A DNA stretch of 64,000 nt from positions 3,030,776 through 3,094,775 of the forward strand of contig NZ_BAAAXV010000009.1 of assembly GCF_039535785.1 (NCBI RefSeq). The letters are read 5' to 3'. The translations under genes and the position numbers were made by a program. The stretch is from Nonomuraea helvata (GTDB lineage Bacteria; Actinomycetota; Actinomycetes; Streptosporangiales; Streptosporangiaceae). Below, piece by piece: positions 1-8,035 of this stretch. The number at the start of each line of letters is the position of its first letter. Position 1 is the first letter of the stretch. Below the pieces are notes generated by a model. That model was not told where the DNA came from. It worked only from the letters and a program-made list of their open reading frames with translations, and ran no database searches.

Positions 1-659
1 TCGGCTACGACCTGAAGTCGTCCCGGTGGAACGCCGAGGTCGCGGCCGAGCAGGAGGGCGTGTACGCCGGGGTGGCCATCCACCCGAACGAGGCCCATGA
101 GGCCACCCCGGAGGTCCTGGCCGAGATCGAGAGGCTGGCGCGGCAGCCGGAGGTGCGCGCGGTGGGGGAGACCGGGCTCGACTACTTCCGCGACTGGGCG
201 AGCAAGGAGGACCAGCACGCGAGCTTCCGCGCGCACATCGAGATCGCCAAGCGCACCGGCAAGGCCCTGGTCATCCACGACCGCGACGCGCACGACGACG
301 TGCTCAAGGTGCTGAGCGACGAGGGCGCGCCGGACAAGGTCGTCTTCCACAGCTTCTCAGGCGACGCCGAAATGGCGAAAAAGTGTGTCGAAGCTGGATA
401 TTTCATGTCTTTCTCCGGGCCGGTCACGTACAAGAACGCCGGCTATCTCCGAGAGGCCGCCCACGTCGCGCCCCCGGAGCTCATGCTGGTCGAGACCGAC
501 GCCCCCTACCTGCCGCCGGTCCCGCACCGGGGCAAGCCGAACGCCCCCTACCTCATCCCTCTCACCATGCGCTGCCTGGCGGAGGTCAAAGGGGTCCATC
601 CGGATCGGCTGTGTGAGGCGATCAGCGCCAACGGAGTCACAGTCTTCGGCGAGTGGTGA
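1..659 (+). CDS. tatD: TatD family metal-dependent deoxyribonuclease, 5' end outside window
   Basis: The reading frame is open from base 3 at the left edge, so the true start and the N-terminal HxH metal motif are missing. TatD proteins are TIM-barrel metal-dependent DNases that trim 3' ends. Visible signatures are GETGLDYFRD (metal-bridging Glu), VIHDRDA and FHSFSGD (metal His residues) and ETDAPYLPP (metal Asp). In actinobacteria tatD lies just upstream of rpfB and rsmA, as here. The stop is 81 nt before the next start. Family identity is secure. Confidence 0.93.
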   Translation, partial: GYDLKSSRWNAEVAAEQEGVYAGVAIHPNEAHEATPEVLAEIERLARQPEVRAVGETGLDYFRDWASKEDQHASFRAHIEIAKRTGKALVIHDRDAHDDVLKVLSDEGAPDKVVFHSFSGDAEMAKKCVEAGYFMSFSGPVTYKNAGYLREAAHVAPPELMLVETDAPYLPPVPHRGKPNAPYLIPLTMRCLAEVKGVHPDRLCEAISANGVTVFGEW

Positions 660-740
660 CCATCTTTCGGTGAACCCGCCGAAGCGGTGGGTGACGCCTC
701 GCTAACGTTCGGGCGGTCCTGACCGTACCGGAGGTGGTTC

Positions 741-1649
741 GTGCGAGGAAAAAGGCGTGCGCCGCGTCCGCCGATCCCCTGGCGTTCACCGTGGACGCCG
801 GTCGTGTGCCTGGCGGGCGCCGCGGCGCTCGGGGCACTTGTGGCGGTGTCGTCCCTGGTCAAAGAGGTCGTCGTGATCGTCGACGGGCAGCGCACGGAGG
901 TCCGCGCGTTCGCGGGGACCGTGCGCGACGTGCTCGCCGAGGCCGGCGTCTCGGTGGGGTACGGCGACGCCGTGCGCCCGGCCGCGCAGGAGGACGTCGC
1001 CGACGGGTCCACCATCGAGGTACGCCACGCGCGCCCGATCACCCTGACTCTGGACGGCCACACCAGCAGGCACCTGGTCACCGCCACGAACGTCGGCGAT
1101 GCCCTGGCCCAGCTCGACCTCACCCCGGCGGCCGGGCAGGCGTCCGCGCCGCCGTACGACGCGGTGCCGCTGTCGGGGATGCGGCTCACCTTCTACACCA
1201 GGCGCAGGGTGTACGTGGTCGCGGGCACCGCCCGGATCACCTCGCACACCACCGCCAGGACGGTACGCGACGTGCTCAGGCAGAACCTGGTCCCGCTGCG
1301 CCGCGGCTACGTGGTGACGCCGCCGCTCGACAGCTTCCCCAAGGACGGAACGGTCATCACGGTGGCGCCGCCGCACACCATCCCGATCCGCCCGGACGTC
1401 ATGGCGCTCGACTGGCAGGCGCTGGCCGCGTGCCTGGCCAACGGCGACCCCCTGGCGTACAACCCGGACGGGCCCTACTACGGGATGTACCAGTTCAGTC
1501 TGCCGGTGTGGGAGGCCGTGGGCGGGATGGGGCTGCCCAGCAGTTGGCCGGTGGAGGAGCAGACGTACCGGGCCCAGGTGCTCTACCAGCAGATGGGCGA
1601 CCGGTGGCAGACCCAGTGGCCGACCTGCGGCGACCGCCTGCTCAGCTGA
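741..1649 (+). CDS. rpfB: Resuscitation-promoting factor-like protein with DUF348 repeats, catalytic Glu replaced
   Basis: 302 aa, GTG start with GGAGG about 6 nt upstream. An N-terminal basic stretch and membrane segment (about residues 15-38) are followed by tandem DUF348 repeats (about 40-220) and a C-terminal Rpf domain. RpfB proteins are lysozyme-like muralytic enzymes that promote regrowth from dormancy. The Rpf fold is recognisable from DWQALAAC, YYGMYQFS and QWPTC, with both disulfide cysteines kept. The catalytic glutamate of the usual C-E-x-G-G motif is Leu232 here (C-L-A-N-G). There is no obvious G5 domain between DUF348 and Rpf. The position between tatD and rsmA supports the rpfB assignment; activity is doubtful. 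Confidence 0.85.
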   Translation: MRGKRRAPRPPIPWRSPWTPVVCLAGAAALGALVAVSSLVKEVVVIVDGQRTEVRAFAGTVRDVLAEAGVSVGYGDAVRPAAQEDVADGSTIEVRHARPITLTLDGHTSRHLVTATNVGDALAQLDLTPAAGQASAPPYDAVPLSGMRLTFYTRRRVYVVAGTARITSHTTARTVRDVLRQNLVPLRRGYVVTPPLDSFPKDGTVITVAPPHTIPIRPDVMALDWQALAACLANGDPLAYNPDGPYYGMYQFSLPVWEAVGGMGLPSSWPVEEQTYRAQVLYQQMGDRWQTQWPTCGDRLLS

Positions 1650-1757
1650 CCGTCGGAGCCTTGGGGCCCTGGGCCGGGGCCGCCCACCTCCTCCTTGTCT
1701 CCCCGAAGGCCCCTGGCACACGTCGGCGGCGCAGGACACTTATGGCGGGACGCCCTG

Positions 1758-2951
1758 TCAGCCGGACAGCGACGCGCCGAAGTCGGCGCCCTTGGCGGGC
1801 TGGATCGGCTGGAGGGTGTCGGCGTTGCGCCCGGCCACCGAGACCTTCCCGTACGGCTGCGCATCCGGCTGCCCCACGAAGAGCTTGTTGCCGCTGAAGG
1901 CCACCGACCAGCCGAACAGCCCGTCGCCGGCAGGCAACCGCCTGTCCTCGGCGGCGTTCTTCCAGGAGACGACCCGGACGCCGCCCCCGTAGGGCGCCCC
2001 GATGGCCAGCCTGCCGTCCGCCGAGGCGGCCATCGAGAACCCGAAGGCCTGCTTGCCCTCCTGCGTCACCCTCCTCGCGGGTCTCCTGCCGGGGTCGAGC
2101 AGCTGCACGTACCCGGCCCCCGGCGAGCTCACCGCGTACCCGGAGCCCTCGGCGTACGCCACCGCGTAGCCGTACCGGTCGCCGGAGACGTCGGTCGGCG
2201 AGTCCAGCTTCAGCGTCGACAGCTTGGGCGCCAGCACGTCCTCGATGAAGACGACCGAGCCGGAGTCGATCTTTCCGGTCTCCACCTGGCGGCCCGCGCC
2301 GTCGTCGTTCTCGTACGGGACCCCGACGACCAGCTCGTTCCCCGGCCCGAACGCCATGGACCAGCCGAACTGGTCGCCGACCTCGCCGTTGCCCCGCACG
2401 TCGTCGGACTCCTGGCTGATCCGGCTCAGTCGGCCCGCGCCCTTGCGTACGTAGACGGCGCCCGTGTCCGGCAGCTGGTTCTCGTCCTCGTACGGCGCGC
2501 TGATCGCCACCAGGTCGCCATGCGCGGCCAGCGACCAGCCGAAGTGCGCGAACCGCTGCGGCTGGGGCGCGGTCAGGCGCAGCGGCGGCGCGGCGCCGCC
2601 GCCGTAGACGACGTACGCGGCCCCGGCGTCCTCGGTGCCGTCCACGTCCGCGTACGGCGCGCCGATCACCAGGTCGGCGCAGGCGTCGGCGTTGACCTTG
2701 GCCAGCCGTACGGACCAGCCGAAGGCGTCGCCTCTGGCCAGATCCGGGACGGTGACGGGGACGACCTTGTCGCCGGAGAGCACGTTCACCGAGCCCTTCT
2801 GGTCGTCCGCGAACGGGTCACCCACGGCCACGTCGTCCACGCCGTCGCCGTCGAAGTCGGCCGCTCCGGCGCAGGCCGCCGCCGTGGTCGTGGACATCAG
2901 GGGCGCTCCGGCGGTCAGCATGAGTGCGATCAACGCAGATCGGATCACCAT
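1758..2951 (-). CDS. Secreted FG-GAP repeat (integrin-alpha-like) protein
   Basis: 397 aa from ATG at 2951. A hydrophobic signal sequence ends near AAAC (it could be signal peptidase I or a poor lipobox), so the protein is exported. About seven FG-GAP repeats follow, seen as recurring FGWS or YGYA blocks paired with VxGxP blocks, the first with a Ca-binding-like DFDGDGVDD loop. Such repeats form a beta-propeller. Its ATG overlaps the TGA of the upstream kinase gene by one base (TGATG), so the two are probably translationally coupled and may work together outside the membrane. The specific ligand cannot be told from sequence. The open frame runs further upstream but lies inside the kinase gene and is not coding. 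Confidence 0.82.
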   Translation of the reverse strand: MVIRSALIALMLTAGAPLMSTTTAAACAGAADFDGDGVDDVAVGDPFADDQKGSVNVLSGDKVVPVTVPDLARGDAFGWSVRLAKVNADACADLVIGAPYADVDGTEDAGAAYVVYGGGAAPPLRLTAPQPQRFAHFGWSLAAHGDLVAISAPYEDENQLPDTGAVYVRKGAGRLSRISQESDDVRGNGEVGDQFGWSMAFGPGNELVVGVPYENDDGAGRQVETGKIDSGSVVFIEDVLAPKLSTLKLDSPTDVSGDRYGYAVAYAEGSGYAVSSPGAGYVQLLDPGRRPARRVTQEGKQAFGFSMAASADGRLAIGAPYGGGVRVVSWKNAAEDRRLPAGDGLFGWSVAFSGNKLFVGQPDAQPYGKVSVAGRNADTLQPIQPAKGADFGASLSG

Positions 2952-5146
2952 CACAGCGCGACCTCGATCTGCTTGCCGTTCTCGAGCATGGTCGCCGTCA
3001 TCTTCACGGGTGTGCGGTACATGGCCAGATCGAACACGAACGCGCTGTCCACGCGACCGCCCGGCAGGATGGCCGGGGGCAGCGTGACGGCGGCCGGGTC
3101 GTGCTCGCCGCCCCGGTCGTCGATCATGGTGACGACGGGCTGGATCAGCTGCCTGCGCTCGCCGCCCGGGTTGATCATCGTCCAGCGGACCACGCAGAGC
3201 TGACCCTGGGTCGCTGTCTTGCCCTCGAACTCCTTCAGCCCGCACTCCGGCGCCGAGGCGACGATCGCGACGGGGTCGTCGAAGTTGGCGCCCAGCGCGA
3301 ACCGGCGGCCCACGTCGTTGGGGCGCGCGGAGGCGGCCGCCTGGGAGGAGGGAGGTCCGGAGGTCGTGGTGATGACCGTGTTGCGGCCGGAGGTGACGAT
3401 CAGGACGGCCACCGTCACGACGATGGCCAGCACGGCCGCCGCCCCGGCGATGAGCCACCTTGTGCCTTTCGTCCTTGAACCGCCAAGGGTGTCAGGCTCG
3501 TCGCCCAGCGGCACCGCCGTGGGGTCCTCTGCTGTACGTCCCTGACCCGGCAGCGCCGCCGTGTTGCCCTCTGCCGTACGGCCCTGGCCCGGCGGCAGGG
3601 CTGCCGTGGGGCCATCGCCCAGCCCAGCCGCTGTACCGCCTTGGCCCGGCAAGGTACCGCCCCGGACCGGCAGGGCACCACCTTGGCTCGGTAAGGTACC
3701 GGCTTGGCCTGGTAGGGCCGCCGTACGGCCCTGGCCCGGTAAGGCCTCCGTACGGCGCTCGCCGGGCTGGGCCTCGGTGCCGGGGAGCCCGCCCTGCCGC
3801 AGCTGCGCCTCCTGGTCGCGCGACCGTGCCTGCTCCTTCTTCCTCGCCAGCGCCTCGGCCTGGGCCTGCTCCTTCTGCCGAGCCTGAGCCTCCCAGCGCG
3901 CGAACTCCTCCTTGGCCGCCTCCTCCTCCCTCCGGGCCAGCTCCTCGATCGAGGCCTGGCTCTGCTGAGGAGGCGGCGTGCCGGCCGTACCGGCTTGTCC
4001 GCCGAACGCGCCCGGCGGACCGGACACGCCGGGAGCACCTGGAACGCTGGAACCCGGAACGCTGGGACCCGGAACGCTGGGACCCGGAACGCCTGGAAGG
4101 CCCGCAGCTCCGACAGCTCCTGGAGCCCCTGGAACGCCCGCAGCTCCTGGAGTGCTGGGAGTGCCCGGGACGACGGAAGCCCGGCGGCCCGTGGCGTCGC
4201 TCGGAGGGGGTGTCGTGAACGTGGCCGTGATGTCCGGCTCGTCCACGACGTTCTGCGGCGGCTGCCAGTCGCTGAGCATCTCGGTCGCGACCAGGGTGGG
4301 CGGATCGGCGGCCCGCGCCGGCGTGCTCCCTCCCACCAGGGCGATCAGCAGATCCTGCGCCGTCGGCCGCACGGTGGGGTCCATCGAGGTGGCCCGCCGT
4401 ACCAGCTCGTTGAGCGGCGCGGGCAGCGCGCCCAGCTCGGGCGGGTTGTTCAGTACGCGCGTGGCCAGCGTGATGGCGTCGCCACGGCCGAAGGGGTGCC
4501 GCCCGTTGCCCGCGTACGCGACCAGGCAGCCCCAGGCGAAGATGTCGGCCGCCGGGGTGACGAGCTCGCCGCGTACCTGCTCCGGGGCCCACCATCCAGG
4601 GCTGCCTAATAATTCACCGGAGAGCGTGAATCCGGTCTCCCGGTCGAGAGCCCTCGCGATGCCGAAGTCGATCACCCTGGGCCCCGACAGCGAGAGGATC
4701 ACGTTCGCCGGTTTCAGGTCCCTGTGCACCAGCCCTGCCACGTGGATCGCCGCCAGCGCCGCGGCCACCCCCAGCGCGACGCCGTGCAGCGGCCCCGGCT
4801 CCAGAGCCCCGTATGTCGTGATCTGGTCGGAGAGCGGGGTGCCCGCGATGTACTCGGTCACCATGTACGGACGGCCGTCCCCGGTGTTGCCGTTGTCCAG
4901 CACCTGAGCCGTGCAGAACGACGCCACCCGGCGAGCGTTCTCGACCTCGGCATGGAACCTGGCCGCGAACCCCTCCTGGTTGGCGAACTCCGCCTTGACG
5001 ACCTTGAGCGCGACAAATCGCCCCGTCGGCGCCCGTGCGAGGAACACGGTCCCCATGCCGCCCTCGCCGAGCCGGCCCAGCAGCCGGTACGGCCCGATTT
5101 CCCGCAAGTCCGTCGGGCGGAGCGGCGCGGCGCCCGTTGGCTCCAT
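2951..5146 (-). CDS. Receptor-type Ser/Thr protein kinase (PknB-like) with repetitive linker and extracellular domain
   Basis: 731 aa from ATG at 5146 (AAGGGA upstream; an alternative ATG lies at 5203). The N-terminal kinase domain has GEGGMG, Lys48, HRDLKPAN (catalytic Asp143), DFG (Asp160) and an APE motif. Then come a Pro/Gly-rich collagen-like linker, a charged coiled-coil stretch rich in KEQAQAEALARK, a second linker of LPGQGRTA-like repeats, one membrane segment (WLIAGAAAVLAIVV) and about 150 extracellular residues with two cysteines. Leu179 and Leu180 in the activation segment are adjacent TTA codons (4612-4607), very rare in this DNA. The following FG-GAP gene overlaps it by 1 nt. It probably signals surface state to the cytoplasm; substrates are unknown. 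Confidence 0.9.
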   Translation of the reverse strand: MEPTGAAPLRPTDLREIGPYRLLGRLGEGGMGTVFLARAPTGRFVALKVVKAEFANQEGFAARFHAEVENARRVASFCTAQVLDNGNTGDGRPYMVTEYIAGTPLSDQITTYGALEPGPLHGVALGVAAALAAIHVAGLVHRDLKPANVILSLSGPRVIDFGIARALDRETGFTLSGELLGSPGWWAPEQVRGELVTPAADIFAWGCLVAYAGNGRHPFGRGDAITLATRVLNNPPELGALPAPLNELVRRATSMDPTVRPTAQDLLIALVGGSTPARAADPPTLVATEMLSDWQPPQNVVDEPDITATFTTPPPSDATGRRASVVPGTPSTPGAAGVPGAPGAVGAAGLPGVPGPSVPGPSVPGSSVPGAPGVSGPPGAFGGQAGTAGTPPPQQSQASIEELARREEEAAKEEFARWEAQARQKEQAQAEALARKKEQARSRDQEAQLRQGGLPGTEAQPGERRTEALPGQGRTAALPGQAGTLPSQGGALPVRGGTLPGQGGTAAGLGDGPTAALPPGQGRTAEGNTAALPGQGRTAEDPTAVPLGDEPDTLGGSRTKGTRWLIAGAAAVLAIVVTVAVLIVTSGRNTVITTTSGPPSSQAAASARPNDVGRRFALGANFDDPVAIVASAPECGLKEFEGKTATQGQLCVVRWTMINPGGERRQLIQPVVTMIDDRGGEHDPAAVTLPPAILPGGRVDSAFVFDLAMYRTPVKMTATMLENGKQIEVAL
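3540..3770 (-). repeat. Degenerate coding repeats in the second kinase linker
   Basis: Imperfect repeats of roughly 24-36 bp on the coding strand encode LPGQGRTA, LPGQAGT and related units next to the transmembrane helix. They make a flexible Gly/Gln/Pro spacer and are likely to vary in copy number between strains. Confidence 0.6.
4041..4093 (-). repeat. 15-bp tandem repeat in the first kinase linker
   Basis: Three 15-bp units (4041-4055, 4056-4070, 4071-4085; units 2 and 3 identical, unit 1 differs at one base) and a partial fourth. On the minus strand they encode a five-residue collagen-like unit of the form VPGPS/VPGSS. The unit length is a multiple of three, so copy-number change keeps the frame. 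Confidence 0.85.
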
Positions 5147-5234
5147 GAGGGACGTCCCTTCCTGTTCCACGCCATCCTCTCCTTTGGTCTCCCCAAGCGC
5201 CATTGCTGGTTCTTCGATGCGAGAGACTGATTGG

Positions 5235-6077
5235 ATGATGAGGCTGTTGGGCCCAGCGGAAATACGTATTTTGGCGGACAAGCTAGATCTTCGTCCGACA
5301 AAAAAGCTTGGCCAGAACTTCGTGATCGACGCAGGGACCGTCCGGCGCATCGTCCGCGTCGCCGATCTGTCGGAGAACGACGTGGTCATCGAGGTCGGGC
5401 CGGGGCTCGGCTCGCTCACGCTCGCGCTCCTGCCGTCGGCCGCGCACGTGGTGGCCGTCGAGATCGACCCGGTGCTCGCCCGCCAGCTCCCCATCACCGT
5501 CGCCGAGCGCGGGGGGTCCGAAAAGCTCACGGTCGTGAACGCGGACGCCATGAGGATCACCCCCGACGACCTGTCCGGCTGCACCCCCACGGCCCTGGTC
5601 GCCAACCTCCCCTACAACGTGGCCGTCCCGGTGGTGCTCCACCTCCTGCAGACCCTGCCGTCCCTGCGCAAGGGTCTGGTCATGGTCCAGTCGGAGGTGG
5701 CCGACCGCCTCGCCGCCGGCCCCGGTTCCAAGGTGTACGGGGTGCCGTCGGTCAAGGCCGCCTGGTATGCAGACGTCCGCCGCGCGGGTCCGGTTGGCCG
5801 TACCGTCTTCTGGCCCGTCCCCAACGTCGATTCCGGCCTCGTCTCATTGGTACGGCGAGAGCCGCCGGCCACGAAGGCGTCGCGCGAGGAGGTGTTCGCG
5901 GTGGTGGACGCCGCCTTCGCGCAACGCAGGAAGACCCTGCGAGCGGCCCTTTCCTCGTGGGCGGGCAGCGCGGCCCAGGCAGAGGAGGCGCTCCGCGCGG
6001 CCGGCGTGGACCCGTCCGCCCGGGGCGAGCAACTGGACGTCCACGCCTTCGCCCGCATCGCCGAATCCCGACTGTAA
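5235..6077 (+). CDS. rsmA: 16S rRNA (adenine1518-N6/adenine1519-N6)-dimethyltransferase
   Basis: 280 aa; two adjacent ATG codons (5235, 5238) are possible starts. It dimethylates two adenines in helix 45 of 16S rRNA during 30S assembly. Signatures: KKLGQNFV near the N-terminus, SAM motif EVGPGLGSLT, acidic VEIDP, and the catalytic NLPYNV motif, followed by the all-alpha C-terminal domain with FAQRRKTLR. Length is normal for the family. It is divergent from the kinase gene; the short gap (5147-5234) must hold both promoters. It belongs to the conserved tatD-rpfB-rsmA-ispE block. Confidence 0.96.
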   Translation: MMRLLGPAEIRILADKLDLRPTKKLGQNFVIDAGTVRRIVRVADLSENDVVIEVGPGLGSLTLALLPSAAHVVAVEIDPVLARQLPITVAERGGSEKLTVVNADAMRITPDDLSGCTPTALVANLPYNVAVPVVLHLLQTLPSLRKGLVMVQSEVADRLAAGPGSKVYGVPSVKAAWYADVRRAGPVGRTVFWPVPNVDSGLVSLVRREPPATKASREEVFAVVDAAFAQRRKTLRAALSSWAGSAAQAEEALRAAGVDPSARGEQLDVHAFARIAESRL

Positions 6078-6242
6078 CCGCCAGGGCGGAGGGCACCGGC
6101 TCGGCGATCCCGGCCTGGGCCCAGAGGATTTCCACAACCTGTCGCGCCCTCCCTCCCGCCATCCACAGAACCGCGTTCGGCCTCAAGCCGCCACACCCCG
6201 CCGCGTGATCCTGGCCTCCCGTCCCCCCAACAGGAGGCCAAC

Positions 6243-6917
6243 ATGATCAAGCTACGGCCGGCCATCGCCGGCGCGCTCTTCGCAGCCCTCGCCATCTCCC
6301 CCGACCCGGCTCGAGCAGCCTCCCTCACTCCGCGTCCCTGCGGCCGAGCGGACGTCTGCCGTCCCTGCGGCCGAGCGGACGTCTGCCGTCCCTGCGGCCG
6401 AGCGGACCTCTGCACCCGACAACCCTGGAGGCCGTCGGCGTCCCCGAAGCAGGCGGGGCGCTGCTGCGATCGGCGCCCCCACCCGCGCCCAGCAGTAGGC
6501 AGACGCACCCGCGGTGAGATCGCCGCCGCCGCGGCTCTCGCCCAGCGGGGCGTGCCCTTCTCGTGGGGCGGAGGTTCGGCGAGCGGTCCCACCATCGGCA
6601 TAGGCAGGGGAGCCGGAACGCGAGGCTTCGACTGCAGCGGCCTGACCCTCTACGCCTGGGCTCGGGCGGGCGTGGCCCTCGGCCATTACACGGGCACGCA
6701 GTTCCGCCAGGGCCGCCGCGTTCCGCTCAGGGCGCGCCGCACGGGCGACCTGCTCTTCTTCGGCGGCGGCACGGGCGACCCGACCCACGTGGCCCTCTAT
6801 CTAGGAGGCGGGTTGATGATCCACGCGCCCAAGACAGGCGACGTGGTGAAGACGACGGACTTCCTCGGCTCCCCTTATTACCGAGCCGTCTTCCGCGGCA
6901 TGACCCGTCCCGGCTGA
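6243..6917 (+). CDS. Secreted NlpC/P60 cell-wall peptidase with Cys-rich repeat linker
   Basis: 224 aa, ATG with AGGAGG upstream. A signal peptide (about 1-26, ending ARAA) is followed by a Cys/Arg-rich linker and a C-terminal NlpC/P60 domain. Catalytic residues are Cys in FDCSGL, His in THVALYLG and a polar third residue in MIHAP. The family cleaves D-Glu-diaminopimelate bonds in peptidoglycan stems. The linker carries three copies of a nine-residue unit, PCGRADVCR, encoded by a 27-bp tandem repeat, plus a CC pair; this is unusual for such enzymes. It sits 165 nt after rsmA and converges with the arginase gene 5 nt downstream. Confidence 0.88.
   Translation: MIKLRPAIAGALFAALAISPDPARAASLTPRPCGRADVCRPCGRADVCRPCGRADLCTRQPWRPSASPKQAGRCCDRRPHPRPAVGRRTRGEIAAAAALAQRGVPFSWGGGSASGPTIGIGRGAGTRGFDCSGLTLYAWARAGVALGHYTGTQFRQGRRVPLRARRTGDLLFFGGGTGDPTHVALYLGGGLMIHAPKTGDVVKTTDFLGSPYYRAVFRGMTRPG
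6334..6414 (+). repeat. 27-bp tandem repeat, three copies
   Basis: Units at 6334-6360, 6361-6387 and 6388-6414; the first two are identical and the third differs near its 3' end. In frame they encode three nine-residue Cys-containing units of the NlpC/P60 protein linker. Confidence 0.92.
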
Positions 6918-6922
6918 GCCGT

Positions 6923-7714
6923 TCAGCGCCGCGCGCAGACCTCCACCAGCCCCTCGACCAGCCCGGAAAGCGTCGCCTGGTCCTCCTCCCTGGAGGGCTC
7001 GTACTCCATGAGCCCGAGTCCCACGACCTCGAACCGTTCAGCCACGGCGGAGACCAGGGAGAGCAGCCCCTCGGGACGCAGTCCGCCAGGTGCGGGGCTC
7101 CCCACACTCGCGAAGATCTCCGGATCGAGCACATCGAAGTCGATGTGCACGTAGACGGCGGCCTCGCCATGGATCTCCGCGATCGCCTCGGCAAGGGCCG
7201 CACCGGAATCCGCCACGGTCAGCCGGCGGATCCCACGGTCCTCGACGAACGCCAGCTCGGCAGGATCAAGATCGCGCACCCCCGCCAGCACGATCTGGCC
7301 CGGATCCAGCCGGTCGCCCGGCGCCAGCCCCGCGGGCCCGTCCCCGGTGAGCGCCCGCAGCACCATCCCATGAAAGGCCCCAGAAGGTGAGGAGTCCGGC
7401 GTGTTCAGGTCCCCATGCGCGTCGAACCACACGACAACCAGCCGATCCCCGTACCTTTTCCTGGCCGCCGCCACCGGCTCCAGCTCGACCCCGCAATCCC
7501 CGCCGGCCGTCACCATGAGCCCATCGGCGGCCTGTGCGACGGCCTCACGCACCCTGGAGGCGGTGAGGACCAGATCGTCATCGACCTCCACCCGCACGCG
7601 GCGGTCGGCGTTCACCATGTCGGCCAGCAACCGCGCCCCTTCGCGCAACCGCTCCGCCGTACGCGCCCCCGACCCTCGCCACTGTGGCACCTCGACAACC
7701 GTCACCTCGGACAA
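6923..7714 (-). CDS. Arginase/agmatinase-family ureohydrolase, first metal His replaced by Cys
   Basis: 263 aa from a TTG at 7714, chosen because GAGGAGG lies 7 nt upstream; an earlier TTG at 7735 lacks a site. The ureohydrolase fold is shown by WFDAHGDLN and HIDFDVLDP, which carry most of the di-Mn ligands. The usual GGDHS motif reads GGDCG here (Cys74 in place of the first metal His). Related proteins with GGDC are seen in actinobacteria and are often called arginase family protein, so the substrate (arginine, agmatine, guanidino or formimino compound) is open. It is transcribed away from ispE. Confidence 0.8.
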   Translation of the reverse strand: MSEVTVVEVPQWRGSGARTAERLREGARLLADMVNADRRVRVEVDDDLVLTASRVREAVAQAADGLMVTAGGDCGVELEPVAAARKRYGDRLVVVWFDAHGDLNTPDSSPSGAFHGMVLRALTGDGPAGLAPGDRLDPGQIVLAGVRDLDPAELAFVEDRGIRRLTVADSGAALAEAIAEIHGEAAVYVHIDFDVLDPEIFASVGSPAPGGLRPEGLLSLVSAVAERFEVVGLGLMEYEPSREEDQATLSGLVEGLVEVCARR

Positions 7715-8035
7715 CGCGCCCTCCTCAACCCTCAACGCGAGCTACCACTCCAGGATGGCGAGCCCACGGCCACACCGTCCAACCACGCTCGCCATGCGTC
7801 CGCCTGGCGAGTGGGCGCACCCGGCCATGGGGGGAGCGAGCGGACATTTCTCAATGAGCCGTATCACTCTGCGTTAGCCATGACGTTCGTGGGCAAAGGC
7901 GCGTTAACTTGACTCTGCGTGCTGCTGACCCGGCCTTTCGGAGGCCATATTGTGAGAACCGCATGTCAGGGCCGCGTGTGTCGATAACATCGAGTGTCCT
8001 TGGCCCCGGCAAGTGATGAGAGTGGCAGCAGATCG
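7715..8035. other. Divergent intergenic region between arginase-family gene and ispE
   Basis: 321 nt with no convincing gene. The half near ispE is less GC-rich and includes TTGACT (7909-7914) and a TAACAT hexamer (7985-7990), which could be promoter parts. No hairpin, riboswitch or long repeat was recognised. Confidence 0.4.

Noticed and set aside
2952..3458. N-terminal extension of the FG-GAP frame
   Set aside because: It lies within the kinase gene; the signal peptide begins at the coupled ATG at 2951.
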